The notes under the pieces: generated by a model
Seen by the model: the letters and a program-made list of their open reading frames with translations, nothing else
What the model was told of the DNA's origin: nothing
Databases searched by the model: none
NCBI RefSeq assembly: GCF_030582395.1
Contig: NZ_CP104383.1
Span: 1-64,000 of the forward strand
Direction: 5' to 3'
From: Ralstonia pickettii
Lineage (GTDB): Bacteria > Pseudomonadota > Gammaproteobacteria > Burkholderiales > Burkholderiaceae
DNA: 64,000 nt
Made by a program: the position numbers and the translations under genes
Part shown: piece by piece, positions 34,625 to 43,796 of the stretch
How the letters are laid out: each line of letters starts with the position of its first letter
Numbering within the stretch: the stretch's first letter is position 1

Positions 34625-35017
34625 TTACTGAGCGGCGTCCTTCACCTTCTTCAGCGGGCGCACCTTGACACGCACGCTGGCCGGCTTGGCCTCGAACCAT
34701 TGCTCTTGGCCCGTGAAAGGGTTTTTGCCGAAGCGACGCTTGGTGGCCGGTACCTTCACGGATACCACCTTGAAGAGACCAGGCAGCGTGAACTCGCCGG
34801 CGCCTTTCTTGTGCAGCGCACTCAGGATGGTGTTCTCCAGATGCAGGAGCACGGACTTCACGGCCTTGGCCTCAAGTTCTGTCTGCTCGGCCAAGTGACT
34901 CACCAGGCTGGCTTTGGTGAAGGTGTCCTTCAGCGGCTTGATGGTCGGGGCCGCGGCGGCGGCGGTCTTCTTTGCCGGTGCGGCTTTCTTTGCTGCGGTC
35001 TTGGATTTCGTCGCCAT
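34625..35017 (-). CDS. HU-family DNA-binding protein with a Lys/Ala-rich N-terminal tail
   Basis: This 130-residue protein has a first 35 residues rich in Lys, Ala and Thr, like histone H1 tails. The HU/IHF fold follows, with FTKASLVSHLAEQTELEAKAVKS, EFTLPGLFKVVSVKVPATKRRFGKNP and PASVRVKVRPLKKVK. HU proteins bend DNA and compact nucleoids. Plasmid-borne versions can limit the effect of the plasmid on host transcription. It is in the kfrA operon region on the minus strand. The ATG at 35017 is preferred because it starts the basic tail directly. Confidence 0.85.
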   Translation of the reverse strand: MATKSKTAAKKAAPAKKTAAAAAPTIKPLKDTFTKASLVSHLAEQTELEAKAVKSVLLHLENTILSALHKKGAGEFTLPGLFKVVSVKVPATKRRFGKNPFTGQEQWFEAKPASVRVKVRPLKKVKDAAQ

Positions 35018-35136
35018 GGAGTGCGTAGATTTCAAGGTGGTTGACCATCGCGAGATGGCGAATTGTGCGCGCTACTGCGTGCGAGGGAAGAATAGCAAGG
35101 CCAGTCGTGCTGGACAACGGGACTCACCGTCTTCAT

Positions 35137-36006
35137 TTAGTCAAGAGGGGCCTCGTAGCGGGGCGCGCGGATCTGCGCGTCGATCCAAGCATCCTTTACC
35201 ACCGTATCGAGAACGGTCGGGGGAATATCGAACCACTCCGACACGAAATGTACGGCGTCGGCCTCTAGGCCCGCCCATGCTCGTGCTTTTGCCACCCAGC
35301 GCGGTCCGACCTGAATTGGAGTGCAGCGTCCGGGCGTGACGTGGAAATAGCTGACGCGGTGCGCGGTGGTTGATTCGATGAACCACATACGGCGGATGCC
35401 GGCGTCGTCTCTGGCGCAGCCGAGACGCAATCGGGCGCCTTGCTGCTCGAGCGCGCGCAACGCACTGACCAACGAGGCATCGGTCGGCCGGTACCAGACC
35501 GAGACCTTGCGCAGCACGGCGTGTTCACCTTGCGTGGCGCCCAACCAGTTCACGGCCGCGACCAGGCGGTGGACGCCGTTGGTGCACGTCACAGCCCCGC
35601 CGTAGGCGGCCAGCTTCAGTTCGTACGCTGCCTCAGGGGCGGGAAATGATTGGTGGCCGATTTCCGATTCGCAGTAGTCAATGACGCGCTCGTCCCAGCC
35701 AAAACCGTGCAGGTCCTGCAGCATGCCGCGCCACGTCAAGGCCTTGCTGAAATTCCGATGCGTTAAGCCAACCACGGCGGCGATGGGCACGTCGACGTAG
35801 ACCCGCTGGGTTGATCCTTCAGTCGTGAGGAGATCAAGGACCGGGCCCAGCTCAGTGCGCTTCCAGACCGACTGGTCCAATACCGTGCAACTGGAGTCAG
35901 ATGCTGCCGCGCGGATGCGCGCAAGGCCCGGTGCCTTTCGCATCTGCGCGGCTTGGTCTTGGCCATAGACGACATCTTGAGCGCGATGCATTGCATCATC
36001 CATCAT
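35137..36006 (-). CDS. Protein of unknown function next to the TraB/GumN gene
   Basis: This 289-residue protein is presumably cytoplasmic, with no signal peptide or membrane helix. Segments such as YVDVPIAAVVGLTHRNFSKAL and GAVTCTNGVHRLVAAVNWLG are visible, the latter faintly recalling ParB-like nuclease motifs, but not enough for a call. It overlaps the TraB/GumN gene by 4 bp and so is co-expressed with it. Confidence 0.55.
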   Translation of the reverse strand: MMDDAMHRAQDVVYGQDQAAQMRKAPGLARIRAAASDSSCTVLDQSVWKRTELGPVLDLLTTEGSTQRVYVDVPIAAVVGLTHRNFSKALTWRGMLQDLHGFGWDERVIDYCESEIGHQSFPAPEAAYELKLAAYGGAVTCTNGVHRLVAAVNWLGATQGEHAVLRKVSVWYRPTDASLVSALRALEQQGARLRLGCARDDAGIRRMWFIESTTAHRVSYFHVTPGRCTPIQVGPRWVAKARAWAGLEADAVHFVSEWFDIPPTVLDTVVKDAWIDAQIRAPRYEAPLD

Positions 36007-36953
36007 GGTGCTTGCATCTCCATTGCTGTGTCATTCGGCAGCAGAATGTCGTTGACTTGGTAGCCGTCCGCTCGCAAGAGTGCGATGAGTCCGTCGGACC
36101 CTGGCAGGTGAGCAGCACCAACCGCGACCACCGCGCCGCCGGCGTCGAGGGCTTGGCGCAAGCGCGGCATCCAGGACAAATTGCGGTCGTGGACCATCAG
36201 GCGGTGATAGATCGCCGCATCCTCTGGAGATTCGTTACCCAGACTCGCGAGAGCGGCGATCCTCTCATAGTCGCCGCGATTGAATGCGATAACAGCTTGA
36301 CGGAAATCCTCTCGCTGGCGGGCGATGTTCAAGCCGCCCATCAGCAGGCGCCAATAGATCCGATCCGGGACCGCGCGTCGCCGGTTTTCCAAGTCGGTCT
36401 GATCTTCGAGAGGCACTATCGCTACGTTGTAGCGCAGTGCCGCTATCGCGAATATCGCGTCTCTGGACAGGTTGCTCAATTCTGTGCAGGGAATCCAAGC
36501 GTACGCGGCGGCCATACGCGGACTCTTGTGCTGCAGCATTTCGATGGCCAGGTCGGGACGTTGAGGTGCTGCGCATTTCGCGCGCAGCTGAAGAAATTCA
36601 ACCTGTGTATCGGTCAATGACCGGGCCCATGGTGCACGAGAGGCCCGACCAGCAAACACCTCGGGGTCCAGTAGATCGGCGCCCTGGAGTTCGACAGGCT
36701 GTGGACCTTGGGCCCTCGAACTTTCAATGACAAAACTTGTGGCGCCCTGGAGCACCGACATCGCCGGCTGGCGCATGCCCTGATAGGGGACGTGGAGAGT
36801 GGCGACCAGCACGCTTTTGGCCCCGTTCGGCGCGGTGATTGCGAGTGCGGGTACGCCATCCTGTGCAATAGCCGGTGTGGAGGCGAGGGTGGCGGCACAA
36901 ACGAATGCCGCCAGTGTGCGAAATTGGTCAACCAGGCCAAACGACCGCAGCAT
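36003..36953 (-). CDS. TraB/GumN-family secreted protein
   Basis: This 316-residue protein has a signal peptide ending ASTPAIAQ. The N-terminal LVATLHVPYQGM and the C-terminal MVHDRNLSWMPRLRQAL with VVAVGAAHLPGSDGLIALLRADGY match the TraB/GumN (Tiki-like) fold, which contains two GxxH/HL motifs around a metal site. In this protein the first motif is ATLH. Family members include plasmid-encoded proteins and putative metallopeptidases. The role here is not established. Confidence 0.78.
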   Translation of the reverse strand: MLRSFGLVDQFRTLAAFVCAATLASTPAIAQDGVPALAITAPNGAKSVLVATLHVPYQGMRQPAMSVLQGATSFVIESSRAQGPQPVELQGADLLDPEVFAGRASRAPWARSLTDTQVEFLQLRAKCAAPQRPDLAIEMLQHKSPRMAAAYAWIPCTELSNLSRDAIFAIAALRYNVAIVPLEDQTDLENRRRAVPDRIYWRLLMGGLNIARQREDFRQAVIAFNRGDYERIAALASLGNESPEDAAIYHRLMVHDRNLSWMPRLRQALDAGGAVVAVGAAHLPGSDGLIALLRADGYQVNDILLPNDTAMEMQAP

Positions 36954-37057
36954 GCGATGACTCCGGATGTGAAGAGGGCTAGGGGAAGGACTGTATGGCG
37001 GGCAGGGCGCAATGCAGAGGGGGGCCGTGCCGCCCAGTGGGTAGGTAAGCGGCGTTG

Positions 37058-37911
37058 CTACGCCCCCTTGCGCCGTGAGTTTGGTTTGCTCGGCGGTTGA
37101 CCGGTCTGCTGATCTGGTGCCGACTCTGGTGTCGGCTTCGCGGCCTCAATTTGCTCGCGCAGCATTCGCAACTCGGCCTGGGCACCGGCCTCAAGACCGA
37201 CGACCTCGGTTAGTTTCTCGCGGGTGCGCTCATGCGCGGCCTGCGCTTCAGCCAGTTGGGCACGCACCTGGTGCTCGCGCGATTCGGCGTTGGCCAAGCG
37301 CTCGTTGGCCTGGATTCGGGCGATGTCAGCAGCTTCACGCTGCGCATCGGCGACGGCGGCTGTGCGATCGGCAGCGACCCGGGCGGCCTGTTCCGCCGCC
37401 AGTTGGGCGCGCAGTTCGCTCAGTTCGCGCTCCAAGTGTGGCAGCGCTTCCAGGCGCAACTCCACTTGCGCGAGCGCCCGACGAACGGCGGCGAGTTCGC
37501 CGCGCTCCCGCTCCGACTCTGCATTCAAGCGTTCGATCTCTGCTGCCTGCTCGGCCGCCTTGCCGGCAAGCTTGTCGCGCTCTGTCGCAACCTGCTGCAG
37601 CTCCTGCGTCAGGGCGTCGCGTTCAGCTTCCAGAGCCTCGCCAGTGCTGGCCAGCACCGCGTTTTCACTCATGACCTGCGCCAGTGCGGCCTCGGCGTCG
37701 GCCGCGGCGTCCTCGGCCACCCGCGAAAACTCGGTGCCCAGTGCGGCCAGCAGGCGGGGGTTCGGATCGCCAATCTTGCGCGCGGCAGGCTTTTGTTGAC
37801 CCTGCCAAGTAACCAGATGGCGGTGGATGGTGTTCATGCTGCCAGTGCCCAGCCGCTCGCGCACTGCGCTTAGCGTCGGCTTGATTTGCTCGGCGTAGAA
37901 CAAAATAAAAA
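37058..37911 (-). pseudogene. kfrA: kfrA truncated at its 5' end by a Tn7-like transposon
   Basis: The remaining reading frame encodes about 284 residues. It keeps the KfrA helix-turn-helix tail (IKPTLSAVRERLGTGSMNTIHRHL) and a long Ala/Glu/Arg-rich coiled coil from about residue 40 to 255. KfrA proteins are plasmid-encoded DNA-binding coiled-coil proteins. The first roughly 15-20 codons, promoter and start are missing: coding-like sequence runs up to 37911, where the transposon end starts. A TTG at 37903 could still allow some translation. Coiled-coil composition is compatible with multimerisation. Confidence 0.8.
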
Positions 37912-38370
37912 TGTCACTACGGTTTGGCGAAACTGAGCCAACGCGGGCTCTGTAGTGACAATTTTAATTACGTTGAAAGCGAGGCAATAGCGTCAATAGG
38001 CGTAAGCCCGCATTAAATTTGTCAATTGGCATCCTAGACTTCCACTCCCTTCGTAAGGCCTTGATCTTATGGGGAAAAGTCAGTCCTTCGATAGCCCGGT
38101 CCCGATCCCGCGACCTCGCGGAGCGCATCGGCGTAGAACAAAATAAAAATGTCACTACGGTTTGGCGAAACTGAGCCAACGCGGGCTCTGTAGTGACAAT
38201 TTTAATTACGTTGAAAGCGAGGCAATAGCGTCAATAGGCGTAAGCCCGCATTAAATTTGTCAATTGGCATCCTAGACTTCCACTCCCTTCGTAAGGCCTT
38301 GATCTTATGGGGAAAAGTCAGTCCTTCGATAGCCCGATCCCGATCCCGCGACCTCGCGGAGCGCATCGGC
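37890..38370. repeat. Tandem duplication of the transposon left end
   Basis: A 243 bp segment is present twice, at 37890-38132 and 38128-38370, with a 238 bp period and a 5 bp shared junction (TCGGC). The copies differ by one base (38099 G versus 38337 A). Each copy includes about 22 bp of kfrA and about 220 bp of the transposon end with the first codons of the tnsA-like gene. The left copy carries a broken tnsA start at 38069 that stops after about 21 codons. The duplication therefore happened after insertion into kfrA. Confidence 0.95.
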
Positions 38371-38945
38371 TCGAGGCCTTCAGCCTCAAATTGGGGCGCC
38401 GGGTGTCGTTCTATCGGTGTGCGGCTCTCGATCAATGGCTGAGGCTGGAGGCCGATCCCGACGTTCAGCGTTTTTGCGAAAGGCCTGGGTTCATCCTAGT
38501 GGGCGGACAGCGACACTTGGCCGAGTTCTGGGTCCGTTATGAAACTCGGGACGAGTTGGTGTTGCTCTCAGAGTCAGACGACGAGGGCATGGTCGTCGAC
38601 AAAGGGCGCCAACTGGACGACTCAGAGATCGATATTCGTGTGGTGCCGCCGGCAGAACTCGCTGCATCCCGAGTCTGGATCGACAACTGGCAACGGATGT
38701 TACCCACGATCGTGGCCAATCGCGGCTTGCCAGCGGCGAGTCTGCTGACAGCGATCCGGCGCTTTGCGACAGCTGAGCCGAGGCAACTCCTGACCATTGA
38801 GCGCGAGTACGCCACAGGCGATCCCGTTCTGGTTCGCACCGCGGTGTATGAGTTATTGCGCACGGGCAAGCTCTCGGCACCGACCTTGCATACGGAAGCG
38901 TTGTCGCTGCTCACACTGTTCTCGGCACCGGGAGGACAGTCCTGA
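38307..38945 (+). CDS. TnsA-like transposon endonuclease homologue
   Basis: This 212-residue protein resembles TnsA in its N-terminal nuclease region: GRRVSFYRCAALDQWLRLEA, then DPDVQRFCERPGFI, then RHLAEFWVRYETRDELVLLSE. In TnsA the corresponding positions carry the catalytic Glu, Asp and Lys. Here an Asp, a Glu and no evident Lys are seen, so cleavage activity is doubtful. The gene starts at 38307 in the second copy of the duplicated end and overlaps tniA by one base (TGATG). TnsA cuts the 5' ends during cut-and-paste transposition. Loss of cutting gives cointegrates. Confidence 0.6.
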   Translation: MGKSQSFDSPIPIPRPRGAHRLEAFSLKLGRRVSFYRCAALDQWLRLEADPDVQRFCERPGFILVGGQRHLAEFWVRYETRDELVLLSESDDEGMVVDKGRQLDDSEIDIRVVPPAELAASRVWIDNWQRMLPTIVANRGLPAASLLTAIRRFATAEPRQLLTIEREYATGDPVLVRTAVYELLRTGKLSAPTLHTEALSLLTLFSAPGGQS

Positions 38946-40918
38946 TGCGCCGCAAACCGGAGCTCCAGCATCTCGACCTCGCGTCCTGGCCGTCAGTTGC
39001 ATGGACGGAGCTCACGGAGGGGCGTCAGCAGCGGGTACGCATGGCGACTGCCGCCATCGAGCGCTATGCACGAGGCGACGCTATCGACGAAATTGAACTG
39101 TCCACCGGTATCGATCGTCGCCAACTATATCGGTGGTTGTATCGTGCGTTGCAGACACACCCCGATGGACGGATCTGGGGCTTTCGCGCCGTCATTCCCA
39201 ATGTGCGGATTGCCGAATACGCGCGCGTTGCCCCTATCGTCGTCCAGGGGCAGACCGGCAGTCGCGGTACGGCCGGGGCGATATCGCAAATCTTCGAGAG
39301 CCATCCCGCCTTGGTGACGTGGCTTCGGGCTCAGATTCGGCAACGCAAGGTCGTGCTGCATCAGGTCAGCACGGATGGCAAGCTCAAGACGCGCCTGCGC
39401 GGCCTGAAAGCCCTGCATGAGGAGTTCCTGAAGCAATGTCGGTCGCTCGGTCTGAAGGCGACGGACTACCCGCTCTGTATGGACTATTTGGCAATCCGCT
39501 CGTTGTCCAACCGGCTCAAGGCGGAAATGCTGCGCTCCTTCGGCCAAGCTGCGCGCGCGGCGGGCGCCTCTCACCTCAAAGGCTTGCCCCTGCAGGACGG
39601 ACATGCCGTATCGCCCGCGGCCGTGCGCCCCTATCAGGTCGTGGAATTCGACGGGCACCGTCTGGATGTTCGGCTCAAGGTGGTGGTACGTGACCCTTTG
39701 GGTTTTGAGCACGAGTTCGAAATGGAGCGCATCTGGCTGCTGGTCATCATCGACGTTTGCACTCGCGCGATCCTGGGTTATCACGTCGTGCTCGCGCGCG
39801 AGTACAGCCGTCATGACGTGATCAAGACGATGGAGAAGGCACTGGAGCCTCATCGCCCCATGACCTTCACCCTTCCCAATCTCGCGTACTCCAAGCACGA
39901 TGGCCTGCCGTCGCAAAAACTGCCCGAGCTCGCCTACGCTTGCTGGGAGTGGATCAAGCTCGACAACGCCAAAGCAAATCTTGCCAACGACACGCTCAGT
40001 GCCTTGTGCGAGTTCGTGGGTTGCATTGTCGATGCGGGCCCTTATCACCACCCGGACGAGCGCCCCTACATTGAGCGTTTCTTTGCGACCATTGCGCAAG
40101 AGATGTCGTCGCGTCTGCCTGGCTACACCGGATCGCATCCGCGTGACCTTCGGCGTGCGCTGTCCGATCCGAAGGGCAATCTCCGCTTGTACCTGTCCTC
40201 CGATGAGCTGACGGAACTCGTCGAATATGCCATCGCCAGTTACAACGGTACACCGCACAGCGGGCTGAACAACATCACGCCTCTGGAGGCCATGGAGCGG
40301 TTGATCCGTGTCAAGCAGAGCATGCTCTCCTGGTTGGCCGAGCATCGGCGTCGCACGCTGTGCCTGATGCAAACCGCGTCGAGGCACACGGTGCGTGCCT
40401 ACTTGCACCAAGGTGTGCGTCCTCACATCAACCTGCACGGTGTGCGCTACACCAGCACAACCCTGGCAGCGGCGACGCATCTGATCGGTACGAAGCTGCT
40501 TGTCTATTCCAACGTCGAAGACCTGCGCGGCGTACGGGCGTTTCTCGCGGATGGAGCCGAGTTGGGGCCATTGCAGGCGCAGGGCGCGTGGGGCCTGGTG
40601 CCCCACGATTTGCGGCTGCGCAAAGAGATCCTGAAATGGCGTAAGAAGCGCGGCATGCGCAAAGGGATGGAAGGCAACGTGATCGAGGCGTTCGTCCAAG
40701 AGAAGCTGGCGCACGCCAAACACACACGCAAAGCCGCCACGGATCTCGCGCACGTCATCCGTGTTTTGTCGACTGCGCCGACGATCTACACGCCTTTGCG
40801 ACCCACCGTACCCATTTCTGCGCCGCTTTCCAATGCCGTCGCTGACGATTCACCATCGCCGCCGCCAGCGCCCGGTGTACCACGCCGCCTCACGATTGGT
40901 ACGGGACTGATTTCCTAG
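38945..40918 (+). CDS. tniA: TniA/TnsB-type DDE transposase
   Basis: This 657-residue protein has N-terminal helix-turn-helix domains (EIELSTGIDRRQLYRWLYRA) and a retroviral-integrase-like catalytic core. The first Asp is in YQVVEFDGHRLDV, the second in WIKLDNAKANLAND and the Glu in DERPYIERFFATIA. The C-terminal Mu-type beta barrel includes VRPHINLHGVRYTS. All three catalytic acids are intact. It performs the DNA joining step. It overlaps the upstream gene by one base and precedes tniB by 26 bp. Confidence 0.92.
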   Translation: MRRKPELQHLDLASWPSVAWTELTEGRQQRVRMATAAIERYARGDAIDEIELSTGIDRRQLYRWLYRALQTHPDGRIWGFRAVIPNVRIAEYARVAPIVVQGQTGSRGTAGAISQIFESHPALVTWLRAQIRQRKVVLHQVSTDGKLKTRLRGLKALHEEFLKQCRSLGLKATDYPLCMDYLAIRSLSNRLKAEMLRSFGQAARAAGASHLKGLPLQDGHAVSPAAVRPYQVVEFDGHRLDVRLKVVVRDPLGFEHEFEMERIWLLVIIDVCTRAILGYHVVLAREYSRHDVIKTMEKALEPHRPMTFTLPNLAYSKHDGLPSQKLPELAYACWEWIKLDNAKANLANDTLSALCEFVGCIVDAGPYHHPDERPYIERFFATIAQEMSSRLPGYTGSHPRDLRRALSDPKGNLRLYLSSDELTELVEYAIASYNGTPHSGLNNITPLEAMERLIRVKQSMLSWLAEHRRRTLCLMQTASRHTVRAYLHQGVRPHINLHGVRYTSTTLAAATHLIGTKLLVYSNVEDLRGVRAFLADGAELGPLQAQGAWGLVPHDLRLRKEILKWRKKRGMRKGMEGNVIEAFVQEKLAHAKHTRKAATDLAHVIRVLSTAPTIYTPLRPTVPISAPLSNAVADDSPSPPPAPGVPRRLTIGTGLIS

Positions 40919-40944
40919 GCGGGCCGCCCGCAAGGAGGACCACC

Positions 40945-41922
40945 ATGTCTGTCGAACGCCCCCGCCCGGTTGATCCGGCTACGCACCCTCTGGTCACTGG
41001 CAATTACCGGATCGCCACGGCAGCGATCCAGGATTTTTATGAACTGGTGACACGGTGCCTGCGGTACCGTGTTCCTGGGGCGCTGATCTACGGACCCTCA
41101 CGCATTGGCAAGACCCGGGCGATCGAATACATACGGCTCCTGCTCGCCCGCAACTACCCCAAAATCTCCACCTTCCACGCGCAGTGCGAGCACAAGCCCA
41201 AGCATGCGGAGGGCCCCTTTCTGTCGAACCTGCTGGAGGCCGTCGGCTATCCCGAGCCGCAGACGGGAACCAACACGGCCAAGCGGTTCCGGCTGACCCA
41301 TAAGCTGCGGGAGGCGGCGGCCCGAGCGGGCAGCGGAACGATTCTCCTGTTTTGCGATGAGGCACAGCGCTACAACGTCAATGAGTACGAGTGGCTGCGC
41401 GACATTCACGATACGCTCGATCGGCAGCAGATCAGGCTGTACACCTTCCTGGTCGGCCAGGAGGAGTTGCTGGCCAAGAAGGAATCGCTGCAGGCGGCAG
41501 GGGCCACGCAGATCATCGCGCGCCTCATGGTCGAAGAGTTGCCGTTCTATGGGATACGCGATGCTGATGATGTCGCGACTTGCTTGCTCGGCTATGACGA
41601 AACCTGTTACCCGGAGGCGAGCGCTTGGACCTTCACGCGGTTTTACGTCCCCGAGGCATTCGACACCAACTACCGGCTTGTCAACGACGCGACCGTGCTC
41701 TGGGAGGCCTTCAGCGCGGCGCATCACAAGGCGAGCCTCCCCTACAAGATGGAAATCCCGATGGAATATTTCGTGCGCGCTGTTGAGATTGTCCTGAAAG
41801 ATAGCGAGACCCGGGACGCACCGGGTTACAGCCCAGCGCCAGCATTGTGGGCATACGCCGTGCAACAGTGTGGTTACGTCCAATCGCGCCATGCGACCGG
41901 GCATATCATCGCCGCTGCGTAG
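40945..41922 (+). CDS. tniB: TniB/TnsC-type AAA+ ATPase of the transposon
   Basis: This 325-residue protein has Walker A LIYGPSRIGKTRAIEY near residue 49, Walker B GTILLFCDEAQRYN near 135, and LMVEELPFYGI as a sensor region. In the family this ATPase selects targets with TniQ and activates the transposase. A strong ribosome-binding site (AAGGAGG) stands 8-9 bp ahead of the ATG. Its 3' end overlaps the tniQ start. Confidence 0.88.
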   Translation: MSVERPRPVDPATHPLVTGNYRIATAAIQDFYELVTRCLRYRVPGALIYGPSRIGKTRAIEYIRLLLARNYPKISTFHAQCEHKPKHAEGPFLSNLLEAVGYPEPQTGTNTAKRFRLTHKLREAAARAGSGTILLFCDEAQRYNVNEYEWLRDIHDTLDRQQIRLYTFLVGQEELLAKKESLQAAGATQIIARLMVEELPFYGIRDADDVATCLLGYDETCYPEASAWTFTRFYVPEAFDTNYRLVNDATVLWEAFSAAHHKASLPYKMEIPMEYFVRAVEIVLKDSETRDAPGYSPAPALWAYAVQQCGYVQSRHATGHIIAAA

Positions 41923-42538
41923 CTCCCGGAAGAATCGATTCCCGATTCTATCGTTTGACGAGAGCGTGCTTTCGCCCGCGCTAGGCTACACCTTCGACCC
42001 GAAATGGGTCGACCCGTGCGAGTCGCTGATTTCCATTCTTTGGAAATTCGCGCAGGCCAATCAGCTTTCGGGGCATGTTGTGGTGCGTCATGCCGCCTTG
42101 TCCTTGCACGCCGATCCCTATTCCGGCGTTTTACCGGTGCACGATGCGATCAATATCGCCGCCTTGCGCAAGACCTTGCACCTGCCGGCCAAGATACTTC
42201 TCGGATCGGTCCTCGATGCTTTTCCTTACCGCCAGTACGACGAGCGTTTTCGATTTTGCCGCAAGTGTTTGGGGCGTGGATACCACAGTCCCCTCCATCA
42301 GTTGCAGAGCGAGTCCACATGCCCGGCGCATCAGACGCCACTCGAGATCGGTTGCCGACGCTGCGGCTACGAGCCGCTCTGCTTGCTCAAAGCTCGTTTT
42401 CTGGAAACCCCGTTTCGATGCGACTACTGTGGTGCCCCCTACAGTTACAAGACGTATTCGACACTACGATCGGAGAAGATGTGCAAAGATGACAGAGTTG
42501 CAATGCGTCGGCGATACTTTGAAAGGACATACGGCTAG
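41891..42538 (+). CDS. tniQ: TniQ-like target-selection protein
   Basis: The protein has about 215 residues from the ATG at 41891; GTG 41870 is an alternative. DPCESLISILWKFAQANQLSGH matches the TniQ N-terminal helix. Two zinc-knuckle clusters follow, FRFCRKCLGRGYH with CPAHQTP and CRRCGYEP with CDYCGAP. It is shorter than many TniQ proteins (300-500 residues). It overlaps tniB by 32 bp. TniQ/TnsD-type proteins recognise the insertion site. Confidence 0.72.
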   Translation: MRPGISSPLRSSRKNRFPILSFDESVLSPALGYTFDPKWVDPCESLISILWKFAQANQLSGHVVVRHAALSLHADPYSGVLPVHDAINIAALRKTLHLPAKILLGSVLDAFPYRQYDERFRFCRKCLGRGYHSPLHQLQSESTCPAHQTPLEIGCRRCGYEPLCLLKARFLETPFRCDYCGAPYSYKTYSTLRSEKMCKDDRVAMRRRYFERTYG

Positions 42539-42658
42539 ACTGGGCGCATTTGGATCACGGCGGCGTCACTCGCGTGATTGCCGTGGAGTCGAAAAATTGC
42601 TCCATCACGCTGGAAATACTGAGTCCCGGCCCCCGGTTGGGCGTCGGGCGAGGCGCGC

Positions 42659-43474
42659 TCATGCGTGAAGTTCAGCGACGATGCGCTCGGCGAGAAAATC
42701 GCAGGGTGGTCGGTTTGACGTGACGCTTCGGGCGAGGACGATTTCAAGCGTGCCAATCTCAGGCAGGCCGTGTGCGGGCCCGAGCAGCGTAAAGTCAGAT
42801 GGCACAGCACACCGCGCGAGCGGGGTGATGGCGAGGCCAGTTCGGGCCATCGTCAGCAGGCCAAGCAGACTCGGGCTCTCATAGGAAGTTCGATACACGA
42901 TTTTTGCGCGCTCGAGACTGTGGATCGCCTTCTCGCGTGCGACGCTTCCCGGTAGGAACACGGCAATTGGTAGCGGCCGCTCACGCCAGATGTCAGTGGC
43001 GCCGGGCGCTGCGGCCCACACCATCGGCTCGTGCCGCAAGAACTCGCCGGTCAGCCCTTTCACCCGCGTCGCGCAGACGAGATCCACCGTGCCGTCGCGC
43101 AACATCGGGGCGAGCGCGACGCTGGGCAGGCCGGTCACCTGGATCTCGACCTTCGGATAGGTGGCCGAGAACTTCTTGAGAATCGGCGGAAACAGCGACG
43201 ACGCGTAATCGTCCGGTACGCCGATCACCACGCGGCCAGTCACGTCCGGCCGGACGACCGCCGCCCATGCCTCATCGCGCAGCGCAATGATCCGGCGCGC
43301 GTGTGCCAGCAGCACCTCGCCGTCCTGCGTCGGCACCACGCTGCGCGGCTTGCGCACGAACAGCGCTTTGCCAAGGGCCGATTCCAGCGTCTTGATCTGC
43401 ATGCTCACCGCCGATTGCGAGCGGTGCACGAGATCTGCCGCCCGGCTGATCGTGCCCGTAAAGGACAAGGACAT
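42659..43474 (-). pseudogene. LysR-family regulator lacking its N-terminal helix
   Basis: The remaining 271-residue frame has the LysR wHTH from SRAADLVHRSQSAVSMQIKTLE, then ALGKALFVRKPRSV and the effector-binding domain. Normal LysR proteins start about 15-20 residues earlier with a helix before GSFSRAAD. Here the upstream sequence (MSLSFTGTI) is unrelated, which points to a deletion or insertion junction near 43450. DNA binding may be lost. The target genes are unknown. Confidence 0.65.
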
Positions 43475-43796
43475 TTGTTGAGAGGGCTGCACCCCAACCC
43501 TCAGCGTGCTGCCGGCAAAAACATCGCCGCAAGAACTGGCAGGAGACACTGCGCATATTTTTCTGATGCAGTGGGATTCCACCGAGTGCCGCGCATGCTC
43601 TGCATGCGTTGAGAGGCCAAGTTTTGGCGCGCCAGACCATGAGTTGATCGCATGCTTGCGCCTTCAGTATGCGCAAGGTGATTCGAGGTGGTAAGCATGC
43701 GGAGAGCAAGCACCATTCTCCGGCTGCATTCTTGTAATCCACCCGTAACTCTACGGTCAGGTTGACTTTCCTAGACTGCGGCTCCGTGATCGTCCA
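43475..43796. other. Intergenic region with no recognised gene
   Basis: No convincing coding sequence, repeat or transposon end was recognised in these 322 bp. The left margin adjoins the truncation point of the LysR gene. The right part presumably holds the promoter of the small secreted protein at 43797. Confidence 0.5.

Larger units (their letters stand above)
37912..42538 (+). mobile_element. Tn7-like transposon, left end and core genes (right end not found)
   Basis: The left end starts TGTCACTACGG at 37912, directly after truncated kfrA, and again at 38150 in the duplicated copy. An inverted TGTAGTGACA follows 39 bp inside. AT-rich TGACAA-TTTAAT-like motifs may be transposase sites. Core genes follow in the order tnsA-like, tniA/tnsB, tniB/tnsC, tniQ, overlapping or closely spaced. 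No right end matching CCGTAGTGACA was seen up to 64000, so the annotated end is only the last core gene and the element may extend over the metal-resistance genes. Confidence 0.8.

Noticed and set aside
39125..40753. 542-residue minus-strand frame opposite tniA
   Set aside because: The sense frame has the intact DDE core. The antisense product shows no recognisable domain.
42451..42480. Transposon right end (GACACTACG in the tniQ region)
   Set aside because: It is inside the tniQ coding sequence and matches the left end only over a few bases.
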